Shown one piece after another: positions 1 through 13,220 of a stretch of 64,000 bases of DNA. The stretch lies in contig JARFIW010000453.1 in assembly GCA_036346225.1 (NCBI GenBank), positions 5,208,001 to 5,272,000 of the forward strand. Direction: 5' to 3'. Made by a program: the position numbers and the translations under genes. The notes below the pieces were generated by a model, which had not been told where the DNA came from, made no database searches, and worked only from the letters and a program-made list of their open reading frames with translations. Position 1 is the stretch's first letter. Every line of letters begins with the position of its first letter. This DNA comes from Platerodrilus igneus. Taxonomy: Eukaryota; Arthropoda; Insecta; Coleoptera; Lycidae.

Positions 1-74
1 TGTTATTTATCTAATATTAAAATAACAGCTTAGCATAGCACTGCCTTGCTTCTTATTTTTAGAAAACTGTGACA

Positions 75-540
75 TTAGCTTGACTTTGTAGCTGAAACTA
101 GATAGCCGAGAGCATAGCATGGTGGGTTTTTACCTATATAAGGTAGACGGTGGGAAGAAGGTTGATGTGGAGGATGATTGAAGTAGGAGGATAGATCAGG
201 ATTAAGTGGACGCAGGAGAGAGCACGGTAGAGGACTGAGAACTGAGGAGGGCAGTGGCGGCGCTGGCCCAGGATCGGCCACATCTCCTACTAATAAGTCT
301 TCAAAATTTGTATAATTAGAAGAGGTGGAGGATGATTGAGGTAGATTGAGAAGGTCTGAGGAGGAGGGTGGGGGAGGATCGGCCACGTCTTCTATTCGTA
401 TTGTATTATAAAATAAGTCTTCAAAATTTGTATAATTAGAAGAGGTGGAGGATGATTGAGGTAGATTGAGTAGGTCTGAGGAGGAGGGTGGGGGAGGATC
501 GGCCACGTCTTCTACTAGTATTGTATTATAATGAAATACA
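75..540 (-). CDS. Proline/serine-rich reading frame with an in-frame 40-residue duplication (possible exon)
   Basis: I do not recognise this protein. The minus-strand frame is open from about 540 to the stop near 75, with no obvious initiator Met, so it would have to be an internal or terminal exon. Seen in the sequence: two near-identical 40-residue repeats, each carrying EDVADPPPPSSSDLLNLPQ and SSNYTNFEDL, then a third diverged copy (GDVADPGPAPP) and a proline/serine-rich tail. The 120-bp period keeps frame. A donor-like G|GTAAAA lies at about 140, inside the frame. The composition is low-complexity, so it could be a chance open frame in a purine/pyrimidine-skewed minisatellite. No neighbouring exon was found before the window edge. 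Confidence 0.25.
299..538. repeat. Two-copy 120-bp tandem repeat
   Basis: Unit 1 (299-418) and unit 2 (419-538) both begin TCTTCAAAATTTGTATAATT. The first ~95 bp differ at about one position, so the duplication is recent or homogenised. A diverged remnant lies at about 240-298. Confidence 0.9.
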
Positions 541-2635
541 GAAATTTATGATAGAAATAATATGAAACAAGTTGCCTATTATCTAACGCGCTTCCTGCAC
601 TAACATGTGTTTGATGAATCACGTCTAAACTTAGATTGCCCGCTACATATAATATACTAGATCTATAGTATTTGGTCTTGAAATATATCGTGTTGAATAC
701 GAGATCAATCAAACATTATGAATTACATAAATAGGAGGTTGGGATTCTATGCACATTACAATGTGCATGGGGTCTGAAGTGGTAATAGTTAAATTTTGCT
801 TCAAGATAAACCTAGATAGTGGCTATATAAGAGTAATTTATGTATAAAAAATATAATAAATCTAAAATTATCCCGTAACTAATGATAGCGTATGTACAGC
901 CTTGAAGTTGTATAATTTGTTATTTAAAATCAGGATTTAATAGAAATAGGCTATAATTGGATCTGCTACGATAGTGTATAATTACACTTGATGATGTAAG
1001 TAGTTAATATTGCTGGTAATTATTTCTCGTGTTATGATTTGTAAACATGTTCAACGCTACCAGAAGGTTCTGCCAATTTTAGTACACAACCGAATGTACC
1101 TTGGAAATTGACATAAAATATTAACGAAAGTTACTGCTTGGTAGCTGGCTGAGGTGTTACAAGGATTTCCACTTTGTCCTTTTGTGAGTTAAATATATGG
1201 CTTCGTAATCAACAAAATATAATATGCATTAAATTAGTTTCATAAAAAGTTTCTGAAGTCGTTGAATCTTCGGTTTTACAAAGTACACTATAGACTAAAC
1301 TGTAGGACACGAATACTGTTAATAAGCTTTCTCCCAACGGTAAAAGTTTTCTAATTTTAAAAACTACACAAAAATATTAAAATTTTACGTTTTCTCATTT
1401 CAGTTTGGTAGGTAATTTTGGAATCTTCAATATATAAAGCTGCGGGCACAGAGGAAAGCAATTAGGGACTGTACTGATGAAAATTGACCAAAAAGGAATT
1501 ACCTAGCGTTTTTTGATAAAGTACTCAAGTTGGTATTGTCTTGAAGACCGTATTCTGCCACGACGTGTTTTAAAGATCTCATCCTAATCATCCGGTTGAC
1601 GATGTTCTAACCGCATTGTGATAGAATATTACAAATAGAACCCCTAACAGGAAACACCAATCTGTTGATACTTGTAGAGTCAAGGACCAATCAACGTTTA
1701 ACAAGTTTAATTTATTAAGTGTTAAATAATATCAATTAGTTTCACTTTTTAGCTTCTTCCGAAGTATGAATATGAAATTAATTAAAACATAGTGTCATTA
1801 TAATAAATTATATTTTGTCTTTTGTATAATCAACTTAAATACTTTGGTATAAGTTTGTTATATAGTTAGATTTCGAAATTTTAATTTTTAGGTGTAGAGG
1901 TGATGGGGATGTATTATTTTATTTCTAATCAAAGATTATCGATTTTTATAAAAATTGTGATTTCGTTCTATATTTTTAATTGTGTGGTATAAGTAATTAT
2001 AATAAATAATATAATATAATAATCTAATAAAAAACATTAAACTAATGTAAACTTAAAAGATGTTTAAATATACGAGTATATCTCATCATTATAAAAAATT
2101 TTAAATTTATAATTAATTCACTGCATATCCTTCCTACTTGACCTTCTGATACACAGCCTACGGCAAAGTATAAGGTTATATGTATACTATATAGAGTAGG
2201 TACGTATTTTTTAGGTTTAGTTTTTAAATAAAGCAAGCTACTAAACGTGTATACTGTAGCGAGTCATCTTAAACAATTAATTCTTCTATTCGGCGATATT
2301 TGCATACAAAAGGCATATCTTACTCACATTTGACAGATTCATTTCGTTACTAATACTGAATTTGTAGTATAACTACAATATTTATCTACAATACAATACA
2401 TTTATGTACTGAACTGATGAAATTGAGGTCCCAGAATAGATAATGATGTCCAGATGCGCGAAGTTGGCATATCAACATGGAGCATAAGTATAAAAGATAC
2501 ACTCTGTTATCGTACGAGTGGGCGGCATCTGAAAGTATGTAAACTTTAGCACTGTTATGTTTAATGTTCACAAGCAAAAGAGATAAAAGAAAGTTCATAA
2601 GTACACAAATATACAAGTAAAAGTAAAAATGAACA
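541..2635. other. No gene seen
   Basis: AT-rich DNA with short chance open frames only. I see no protein family, RNA gene or clear repeat boundary. Confidence 0.6.
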
Positions 2636-3385
2636 ATTTATGCAGTTTAAGGCACTTCGGAAGTCTTCGGCAGTTTTCGGTAATCTATGGAAGGCTTCGT
2701 GGTTGCTCGTGGAACCAAGTAGGAACTTAAATACTAAGTAAACAAATATATACACGGTTCGAAAAGGTCCAAAGGTCTTCGGTAGTCTTCGGAAGGCCTC
2801 GGGATTTCTTGGTGAGGCTGAGTGAGAGCATGATTAACGAAAATAAGAAAGTATTTCTAGTTTGAAGAAGTCCAGACGTCTTCGGAAGGCTTTATGGTAC
2901 ACTTGTGGAACAACGTGGAGTTATAAAGAATAATGATATACATACAAAAACTACACATTGAACATATATACAATATTAAGAGGTTTGGAAGTCTTCGGTA
3001 GGCTTCGGAATTTTTCGGAAATCCTCTGGATTTACTTGGGAGGCTGAGTAAGAGCTTGAATACAGAAAATAAGAAGGTATTTATAGTTTGAAGAGGTCCA
3101 GACGTCTTCGGCGGTCTTCGGGACTCTTCGGAAGGCTTCGTGGTGCACTCGTTGAACAACGTGGAGTTATAAAGAATTAGGATATGTACACAGGGACGGT
3201 ACATTAAACATAATACAACATTAAGGGAGTTCAGAAGTCTCCGGTAGGCTTCGGAAGTCTTCGGAAATCCTCGGGTTTTACTTGTGAGGCTGAGTAAGAG
3301 CTTGAATAACGAAAATAAGAAAGTATTTATCGTTTGAAGAAGTCCAGACGTTTTCGGCGGTCTTCGGGACTCTTCGGAAGTCGTG
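2636..3385. repeat. ~240-bp tandem repeat with TTCGG subrepeats
   Basis: About three degenerate units. Landmark GAGGCTGAGT recurs at 2813, 3040 and 3286 (spacing 227 and 246), and GAACAACGTGGAGTTATAAA at 2908 and 3154 (spacing 246). Each unit carries several GTCTTCGGAAGG-type subrepeats. The open frames here are by-products of the repeat. It is satellite-like; I cannot link it to a known family. Confidence 0.85.
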
Positions 3386-3960
3386 GTACCCTAGGCCTCG
3401 CCGAGCATGCTGCCACTGAATTCCATGGGGGTGCTATCTCGGAGGTACAGCGCACAGATGCATTCGGCGTCATCACAATAGATGACCTCTCGAGACGTTA
3501 TCGCTATGGGGGCGGCTGGGATGGATTCCTGCCGCAGCCCCTGGGAGTGCTGAAGCTGATCTGGTGACGGCGGCAGAGGTGAAAGTAGCTTCGGCAGTGG
3601 TAGGATGTCTCGGAAGGCACGTCGGAGAGCGTTCTGCATCTGCTTCCGGTTGACTTGGTGGTTCGAATGGGGTTTCCTGCCCATTCGTAGTTGACTACTA
3701 TGGACCAATTAAATGCGGCGTGCCCCAGATACGGCGCCGGGCAGCGTAACTGGTCATATATTAAGCAGGCTATGGAGAGCACTACTATACGTACCTTAGG
3801 TACGACGCAGGGCAGCGTAGCGGGTCAAGAATTAAGCAGGTTATGGAGAGCACTGCTTGTTGAGGTAGTTCACAGGCTATGGTGAGCATTGTAGTTGAGT
3901 TCTTAGGCTGTTGTGAGCACTAAGGTACTGAATCCTGCTGGATCCGCAATCGTATTTATA
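3386..3960. other. GC-richer patch, unassigned
   Basis: Clearly richer in G+C than its surroundings, beginning exactly where the TTCGG repeat stops. A minus-strand frame of 105 residues (3391-3708) shows no family I recognise. A hairpin with a 7-bp stem, GAATGGG/CCCATTC, lies at about 3667-3688. It looks like a fragment of a mobile element, but no terminus, primer-binding site or enzyme motif confirms that. Confidence 0.35.
3739..3880. repeat. 71-bp tandem duplication
   Basis: GGGCAGCGTA starts at 3739 and again at 3810. Both copies continue through TTAAGCAGG and TATGGAGAGCACT. A looser third echo (GCTATGGTGAGCA) follows near 3873. Between the copies is a small hairpin, CGTACC-TTA-GGTACG. 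Confidence 0.8.
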
Positions 3961-4088
3961 TGCTTTCTTCCCCTATGCAAGGTATGTTGAAAAAAGGTTA
4001 GTGGAATGGGCATCCAATAGATTTGCTACCCTTAGGGTAGCACAAAAAATGAGTTGGAGATTTCGATTTTCGAGGCCCTTGTTCTATG

Positions 4089-4896
4089 TTCAGCAAGTAG
4101 TGTAAAATCAGGGCTTCTCTGACCTTATTTCCACGAGCATCCACACACATCTGGACCAAATAGTTTTCTTCGACTAACCATTTTCATCTTTCGAGATAAA
4201 TCCATCTTGTTTGGTATCAATTAATATTAGATTTTTCTCAGCTACCTGAATTTTTAGGAATTTTTCAGATAGCGTCTTCCACCAGGGAGCTACCCTCATT
4301 TTAAGATTTTTTGCTGGTAGCGATTTTTGGCCGTCCGCATAAATTTTTTAACCATGCGACACATCATACTAGTCTAGAATTTTATGCAGAATCCGAATCT
4401 GCAAACAGATTTAAAATCCAACCACCCCTTACCGTTTTACAGACATATCCTCTGCGAGATAAATCTTTCTCCACATTTCCACCCACGAGATAAATCTATC
4501 TTGTTTGGTAACAATTAATATTAGATTTTTCTCAGCTATCTGTATTTCTAGGAATTTTTGAGATTTTAAATCTGTTTGCAGATTCGGATTCTGCGTAAAA
4601 TTCTAGACTAATTTGATGTGTCGCATGGTTAAAAAATCTATGCGGACGGCCAAAAATCGCTACCAGCAAAAAATCTTAAAATGAGGGTAGCTCCCTGAGG
4701 GATGATGCTATCTGAAAATTCCTAGAAATTCAAGTAGCTGAGAAAAATCTAATATTAATTGATACCAAACAAGATAGATTTATCTCGAAAGATAAAAATG
4801 GTTAGTCGACGAAAACTATTTGGTCCAGATGTGTGTGGAAATGTGGATGCTGGTGGAAATGTGGTCACAGAAGCCTTGATTTTACACTACTTCAGC
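4089..4896. mobile_element. Foldback (long inverted-repeat) element
   Basis: The left arm (4089-4418) and right arm (4562-4895) are reverse complements at roughly 90% or better by eye over about 330 bp. For example GCTGGTAGCGATTTTTGGCC is at about 4314, with its complement at about 4650. The ~140-bp spacer contains a third partial copy of the left arm (about 4485-4565 matches about 4193-4270). No transposase is present. This is the structure of a foldback or large MITE-like element. Transcription through it would give a long hairpin RNA. Confidence 0.85.
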
Positions 4897-5189
4897 ACGT
4901 GTACTTTGATATAGGATAACAGCTCTAAGGGTTCCAAAAATTAATTGTGTTGTGCTGTGTTAAGTTGGTCTGTATCAATTTCACGCTTAGCATCACGCTA
5001 ATTAAAATATTAACTAATTTCAAAATTTCTTTGTCATTTTCTTGCTTCCAAAATGTGTCTCTAGTATCAGAAAGCAAAAAGTTATTCAACACATTCACGC
5101 TCAGTATTGACTTAATAAAAGCTCCACAAAATAATTTGAAAAGCACAATACTAAGGCTTTCATCACTTAGAAATTATGGTGTACATAAG

Positions 5190-5645
5190 CCGTCACATGT
5201 TTTTCAAATGTTATCAAATGTCGTCAAATGTTGTCAAATGTCGGCAAATGTTGTCGATTGTCGTCAAATGTTGTTTGATGTCAACAAATGTTGTCGTCAG
5301 TTGTCAAACGTTGGTCAAATGTCGATAAATGTTTCACATGTCGTCAACGGTGGTTAAGTGCCTTCAAATGTTGCCAAATGTCGTTAAAAGTTACCAGTGC
5401 CATGAAATGTCGGATAAATGTTGCAAATGTCTTTCAAACATTGTCAAATATTACCAATATCTTAAAAAAGTATGCAATTGTTACAAACATTTGAAAAATT
5501 TCTTGTACGAGATCTGAAATGTCTATTAAAATATTTCAAATGTAAAATTAACGTTTCAAACATTATAAATGCCATACAAATAGAGGGAGTTGTTTTAAAT
5601 ATGCGGTATATCCAGTCAAATGTTTTAAATGTGAATTGAAAATCA
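5190..5645. repeat. TCAAATGT minisatellite, left part
   Basis: Degenerate 10-12-bp units of the form TCAAATGTTGT, dense at 5190-5480 and sparser to 5640. The same unit resumes at 6605-6815 on the same strand, so both segments look like one array split by an insertion. Confidence 0.85.
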
Positions 5646-5689
5646 TCAATATGTATATTGAATCTTAAGTAAAATACATTTCATATATA

Positions 5690-6088
5690 ACATATATAGC
5701 ACAGTCCTGTACCGCTGTGAAACTGGACAGTAGGAGAAGCAGGCAGGAGGTACATATATATGATGAAGATATCATGTACAAAGTTCCGAACAAAGAGGTA
5801 TTAGAAATAATAGGGAAAGAGAGATATTTGTGGAAAACAGTAAAAAAAATTAGAAGAGATAGGATGATATGACACATTCTAAGACATGAATGAATATTGC
5901 GAGATATATTAGAGGAGAAAAAAGGAGGTAGGGGTATACCTAGATTAGACTATTGCACACAGGCAGTGAAAGATATAGGCTTTGGAAATTTTCAGAAAAT
6001 GTGCAGATTAGCTCAAATTAAGAAACAATGGAGGTACGCGTCTAATCAGTTTCAGGGCCGAAGACCTGATGATGATGAAAATCTCTAA
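5690..6088 (+). pseudogene. C-terminal remnant of a non-LTR retrotransposon ORF
   Basis: Translation gives the LINE C-terminal tail: PNKEVLEIIGKERYLWKTVK, then RHE, then the arginine/glycine-rich GGRGIPRLDY segment, then CRLAQIKKQWRYASNQ, ending PDDDENL. Stops interrupt the middle (about 5870-5890). The same tail is encoded on the minus strand at 23.6-28.6 kb and partly at 37.0 kb, so it is the most frequent LINE family in the window. The clade is not certain. It is dead and 5' truncated, and sits inside the TCAAATGT minisatellite. Confidence 0.8.
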
Positions 6089-6604
6089 AGCCAAAATGAA
6101 GAAATATTCGGATTACGTCACTCGCCCTAACGGGCTCGCGGCGCAAACCTTCCGAATGAGAAATTACTATCATAACTCGTTCGTTGAATAATATATTGTT
6201 ATCATTATTTTTCAGAGTATATATAAAGGCTGATTATGCATATGTTGTAAGGGCACAATTACCTACAGAAAGAAGCCCGCCGTTTTATTTAGACGTATTT
6301 GGCACAGATAACTGTTTTTCGTATGAAGATGTGATCCTAAGGTGAAATCGCATTAAGGATGAGGTCGAAAAACTTCGACTTTAAATTGTAAGATTATCAT
6401 CCGATGATGATATCCGCTTGTCGATGGGTTGATATTTCGTAACAACAGCTCACCTAAAATACCGTATTTTAAATCTAACAAAGGATAATCATTTATTAAC
6501 ACTTTGTGACATACAGGAAAACGATAAAATGAATTTTATTTTTGTGGAATAACTCTTCTCAGCTAATTTTAGTTGCCAATTATGAACACATGGCAAATGC
6601 GTAC
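6089..6604. other. Remainder of the insertion in the minisatellite
   Basis: Follows the LINE tail. It holds an interrupted palindrome (ATTCGGA ... CGCCC-TAA-CGGGC-type core ... TCCGAAT) at about 6107-6155. No gene is seen. Confidence 0.4.
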
Positions 6605-6815
6605 AAGAACAGTGAAATGTTGGTTAAATGTAAGAAATGTTTTTCAAATGTTACATATGTCGAATATTTTATAAATGTGGGTTAAATGTCAAATGTTGGT
6701 CACATGTCATCAAATGTTGGTCAAATGTCGTTAAATGTGTTAGATGTCAAATATCGGTCAAATGTTTGTGAAATGTTCAAATGTAAGTCAAATGTTTCAA
6801 ATGTCAAATAAGTGT
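6605..6815. repeat. TCAAATGT minisatellite, right part
   Basis: Units such as GGTCAAATGTCGTTAAATGT continue the array seen at 5190-5645. Confidence 0.85.
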
Positions 6816-9800
6816 ACGCAACTTTTGTAGATAGTTAACCTTTCGACTCAATACGTATTTCGATGAGTGTGTGGTCATTATGATAAGTAGTAAGTCTACA
6901 GTGGTACAGGAGTGGGGTTTCTATGAAAAAAATTATAAGAAACATTTGAAACGGCTGAAATACAGAAATTAGGTTACAATAACCACTTACCACGAAAGAC
7001 TTTTCCAGTTGTCATAATTAAAGAGCGCCAAACCGACTTGTCTCAGCAATCCCTTTTGATATTTTTATTACACGAAAGACGGTTATTCAGAATAGGTCTA
7101 CTTTACTTTTAGTTTCTTAAATTTCGTCACGTCATATTTTACCTGTCTCTACACTACCTTGAAAACACTTACTAAATTTTGTCATGTCAAAGAAGTTTTT
7201 AAAAATAAGGGACGCTTCCCAAATTCAATTTCATTTCTGGGGTATCTAGATATCCTTTCACAAGTTTTTCTATTTATAAAGTCCTAATAAAATTTAACCT
7301 AATCTTGATCTCTAGTAACATTCAATAATTACCATAAGAATACAAATACGTCAAAAAAAAAACTTAATTTCCTAACATCAATTTGCCAGATATTACTAAA
7401 AAAAGAAGAAAACCTTTCTACACCATTTGAAAAGAAGATTTATTTACTCACAGTTTATTTTCCATGTAGAAATTTAATGATATTCAGAAATACCAGCCTT
7501 TCATTGTTTTCCTTTTAACAGCAGCTCCCTTAATACGAAAGGAAATCCAAAATATTTATGAGGTGAACTCTAACCTTCTCCAGTCTCTACTACGTTAAAT
7601 TTACGAATACATAATTGAAACATACCTTGCACTTGCAACCATAGTTAAAAGAATGAGTCGCGCATCGCATGTTTTCCCATACCGAGAAATCTATGTTCAC
7701 ATGTTGAAGGTGTTTAATTTCTTTTTTTCAGGCTTAGTCATTATATAACATTTTCCCATCTTGTGATGCATGCTAACCGCCATCAATGTTCCGTTCCCAC
7801 AATGTAGCATATTTAATTTATGCTTAAGTATAAAATTATTGTACCATTATTGCATATGCCACGTACTTTTTCTGTGATCTGTATTGTTGTTGCAATATAG
7901 TATCATTTGGATGTCCTCGATGGTCGGGACGGATGACAACTGTCCATTGTAAATTATCTTCCTATGGGAAGGGCATACGTGTCTTTGAACATTTACATGT
8001 TTTTATTTACAGTTTTAAAATAAGTCAACATCTTGGATTATTACGTTAAAATTTAAAATAAATAATGTTATACCTTATTATCTGAATTACCGTTAAAGAG
8101 ACAAAATTTTGAAATGTCATGCTTAATTAACATTAACCATTCGTGAAATCTAAATATACAGGGACACTCCATATTTATTCTGTCTATCCAAATTAGATTT
8201 ATTTTCCTATCTGGTTTATAATATATAAAATAACGCGAACGCGTCACAGTTGGTTGGAGCCAATATCACGTTAAGCACAATTTTTTAAAATTTCTTTTAC
8301 CGTTTTGCTGTAACCAGAATACAGCACACTGTTTAATATTAACAAAGACACTATAATTTGGATGACACCAACTTCACGTCCAGCCGACATTAAATATTGA
8401 TATTTGAAATGTTCCCAAAAATTTTTTCTGATATTTTGTTGCACCTCGTTAGGTTTAAATTCGCTTTTAAATTCAAAGTAGTTGCCGCAAATATAAAAAG
8501 TTTAAGCAAATTAAATTAATATGCAAAATCTAAACATCTAACACCTAGGGTTTTGTTGTACGAAACGACGAAACCATTGGATATTAGAGATCTGAATATC
8601 AATGTCATTGAGCAGAGACACGGTCTACTTCAATGCGATTAGTTAGTTAAATAATTTTTGCACCTGTGATTGTACAGATTTAAATTTTAAGGCGAGTGTG
8701 GGAGCAATTCGTCTGCTACAAAGAAGCTGACTGCGAAGTTGGCATCGGATAAATTAAATTCATTTTTGTTTTGGATGCAAGGAATTTGAATTATCGGACG
8801 GATTTTGGGCACAACATATCTGAAAACTTGATTTCAAAAAACTTTTGATACTACTAATTTGGATTTTATAGCGCTTAAACACGGCGCATTACATGATAAA
8901 AAAAAACAATATTTCAATGTGATTGGTGCTGGTTCAACGTAAGGTTGAATTGTTTATATGAGTAATTTGTTGTTTTTGATGTTGAAGACTTCAAATTTTG
9001 GTGGATTAGCTGAAAATCTAAAAAGACAATCTTATGACTCTCTTGGTGCTAGACGTACAGATAATACTTACTAACTTAAATTGTATTTTAACATTCTTAT
9101 TTTTGAGGCCACTGGTGTAATTTCAGAGTGTATTTGTGCTTAGTAACAAGAAAAAATTTAATATTTGAATGTGCTTGGTGCTCTCTGAATGTGTAGTTGG
9201 CAGCGTCTGTACAAAAGCGTTTAAAGTTTTTCTTTTGATGTCCAGGCTTTGAATTTTTATATGAATTAAACACATTTTGATTTTCCAGAACGTCAAAAAG
9301 AATTTTTTAAAAAGCCATTTTTTATTGAGCATGTTATAACCAATACCAATAACCAATAACCAAGAATTACCTCAAATATTTTTGGTAAACAGTCAACGCA
9401 TACACATTTAACACAGTAGGATAAAACAAGTCTGCAACTGAGGTTTTTATGACAATGAACCTGGCAATTATTTTAGGAAAACGCTTTGGAAGGTTTTTAG
9501 ACCAAGTAGATTAGACGGCTGCCGTTTTGTTCTTTCTAAACACGCTTTCATATTAAGAAAATGGTCAGAAAACAGGCCGTAGAATTTTTGATAGGATATT
9601 TTGATTCACGTTCGGATTAAATCAATTTTATGATTAAGTTGTGATATATGTTCATAAATTTATCTTGGTCGGTTTTTGAATTAATGGTAAGTTTTTTTTT
9701 AATTTGTAGAGCTTCCAAAAATCTCTTTTGTTATTGTTTGCCTCAACATATCAGAAATTAGCGTCTTTAACCAATTGGGCGTGTTATTTGGGCCGTGCTT

Positions 9801-12800
9801 GCTCTACTATTTATCTTGATGGTATATCTATACTCATGTATGCGCTTATACAGGTACTGGTGTGTGTTCTGATTGTGATCTATAATGGACTTGTTTTATA
9901 GAAACGTTTCTTGTTAGTGGGTTTATGTATATAGTCGAAACCATGAAAGAAGTCGTCTGCGTCATCACTTGTATTCGTACGAATTAAGTTGGAAATTTTA
10001 AGTCAATGTAGCATCTAGTTCATAAATACCCAGTAAATATTCCGATTCGGAAGTTTCGGTCAAGCTTTTAAAACTTTAAAAACTATATTCCATTTACCAA
10101 AAACTAAGAAAGATATCCTATTTTAAAGAAAAGGCATAATTTTACCAAAGGTTAGTCTGTAAGTATATAATTCAAAACATACGGCACATACTCTTCTCTG
10201 TCGTTGTTCCAGATGAACGTGTTCACGTATGTCTTTATTTAAAACACGTACAAATCGTATTACTGTCTTTATCATATACATTAGTTAAGCTTTTAAATAA
10301 TCTTAAACGTATGTTTTGAATTGAGTTAGACACCAATGACGTAGAGGACTTCTTTCGTGGTTTCTACTATAACTTGAATGTTGTATGCCCTTAGTCTTTT
10401 CTGAGAAATTTGGCGTAATATTAGATTCCTACTAGATTCTCTTTTCTTTGTTTTGTTGTTGTATATTTTATTTATTTTTGTTTGGTTCGTAAAAGGATTT
10501 AGGATGTTTTTTATTATACAATTTCTATATTTTTTAGTCGGTGCTTGTTGTTTGCCACTTCTACAGCACTGTGGATTATGTTATTAACAGCATTTCTTTT
10601 ATATTATTTAAACTGGTAAGATTCGAAGTTCAAATATCTACGGCTTCGGGTCGACGTAGTCTGTCAGTTTGTAGATATTACTTTTCTGTATTAAGTAGTT
10701 GTCTAATAACCCAGATACAAATAAATTTTTTTAATAGATATAGCTTCTTTTCCTAATATTTACTAGATATAATCCATTTAATCAAATAACTACGATCGGT
10801 ATATACTATAATGTATTCTGAATAAAATCTTCTATTCAAAAAGGTCCCTAAATCTTCTTGATATAAATAATTGGCTTTTTTTTATTATATAATAAATAAG
10901 AAATTGATTATAAAACGTACTATTTTAACACTGTATTTACAACCCTACATCTTTCAAAAGTGCACTGTGATCGGTTTGTAATATAAATAATATCAAGTTT
11001 AAGGAATGATTATGGCCTATTTATTTAAACGTTTTCTATCGAAATGTTAAAGTTTGACAATATACTACTAGAAGTACAAATTTAATGTAAATAATGTGAA
11101 ACCAAATGCTAATCGATTCGAAAATTCAAAGATAGAATTAATTTTTATGCATCGGATCAAGATTTCTCTTTAACTACTTATGCGGGCAAAAACAATACTC
11201 TCAAAATTCGTGCTAAAATTAATTTTATAAACGTCCGTAAATTAGATGGACCATTTATATGGCCTTGAGAAGATAAAGTGAAAGGTCAGATGGTTTACGC
11301 GAGCTAAATAATTCAAAACATGTAACATTTTGAATCATGTTGTGTATTTACCTTTTTGTTCTAATGGAAAATGTAAAAATATACAAGGTTGCTATTTAAC
11401 AATGAAGGTTCTGTTATCCATTGAGTAAATTTATACTTTTTGTGAAGTACACTTTTACATCGCACAGAAAATAACTCAAAAATTTTATCTTTACCATTTT
11501 TATATCGTAAGTATGAAACGTTATTTTTTGCGTGCGTAGGTTGTGGCGCTATTGAAGCGTATTTTTTATGTATGGCTGGCCCCACGCATGGGCGTCAGTG
11601 AAACGTTTTTTGTTATTTATTTGTTTTGACGCAAGTAATACTTATTGTTCCAAAAATCTTCCGACACAACTAGGGGTCTATTCCTGGGTAGAGCAATGAG
11701 AAGTGGGGGGGTAAGTCGAATTCTGTTTGCAGATCAAACTTAAGCTACATCAAATAGGCGCCACCAAGTCCTGATGTAATCACGATAATTGCATAGCATA
11801 GTTCTAAGGGCGGACGTGGAGACCCAAAGAAAAAAAGATCGCCTTCGCTGACAAAAACCTGTCTTAATAAAATAAGATGCAGCTCCTGTAAGAAATTGTG
11901 ATAGTTAAATAAATAAAAAAGTGGAACACCATTTGTGTCCTGCAAAAATACATAAAGAAATAATAAAAAAGTATTTCCAATATAACATTGGCATCAATTT
12001 ACTACTTAGAAGGGTTTTAGCTTTATGTAATAAGATTTGATCACACTTGATCAAAATAAAAAACCTTTAATCTTGAACCAATTGTTTACTAAAAGATCTC
12101 TTTTAAAATAATATAACTTGTAACAAAAAATTTAATCATTAACTGCATCAATCTTAAACTTTTAACTTTCATGTTTGTCTTTATTATTTTAAATCAAACA
12201 CTTTACTTTAAAACATGAACTTGTTGTACAAATAGGATTCTAACCTGAGCAGATCTTTTCAGGTAAATAACAAATTAATAGCTCCTAACAATATTAGCAT
12301 TTGAGCTCTCAAAATTATGTATACTAATTTTAATGTAGATAAAGCTGATCACAAAAATAGACATGTTTACATATATTGTACTAAAGCTGTACAAAGCATT
12401 TGCTTTTAAAATAACATCTGTCAGCTGTACAAAGTAGAAAAAGATGACGTCAGTAACACCTGTTGACATTACCGATGATTCATATGTAGCAAAGCATGTT
12501 ATTTTAGAACACTAAATCAATGAACTTTCGTTTTACTACTGGTAAATCCAGCTCAACAATTAGTTGAACTTTTACAATTTACATGTATTACGCATCAAAG
12601 CAAGTTAACGTTTTCCAAATTTTGAAACACATAAAAAGAACTTATAGCTATCAACGAACCAAAACTGCAATTGTCGCATTGTGACAAAGGAAGACGGGAT
12701 CCCCGTTCTTCAAGCAACGATAACAGCGTTTGCAATTTGAAACCAATTCATCCAAACCAACTTCTATAATTCCTTCGTTCCACATGTCGAATCATATCCT

Positions 12801-13220
12801 GTCGCATTACATTCTGCAGCAGTCGTACTCTCAAAGTTGAATTACATCACCTTCTAAAGGTTGCATCTTACATGTGTTTTTCTGTGTCCTTGTGTGTTTT
12901 TAAAAGTTGCATCTTACTTGTCGCGCTAAATAAATTATCTCAAATTATACAAGTTCGCAAAATATATACATTACCGACCGTTATTCGAAGATATCCTAAC
13001 TATTTGAAATGGATTCGCAGATTGCCGGCCTCCAGCCAAGGGTACATGTTGATATCTCTATCACCTGTGGCCGACTATCTTATAACCAGCTCGGGGGCGG
13101 TCGCACCGTCAGGAGGGGAACAATCAAACAGATATGTGCTTGTAAATAGCTGTATACGACACAGATATCTGAATATAACTAGATTATTAAAGTACGATGC
13201 AGGCTTAGCGTATTACTTTT
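6816..13220. other. Long AT-rich stretch without a recognisable gene
   Basis: Open frames are under 120 codons and match no family I know. A weak motif (TTGGTGCT) recurs about every 120 bp at 8933-9180, perhaps a very old tandem repeat. Nothing else is supportable. Confidence 0.55.

Noticed and set aside
1468..1500. CTGATGA followed by AAATTGACC as a third hammerhead
   Set aside because: No stem II and no GAAA at the required spacing. The same holds for CTGATGA at 2415 and 6063.
4947..5517. Cys/Val/Lys-rich frames over 4947-5517
   Set aside because: They are translations of the TCAAATGT minisatellite in different frames.
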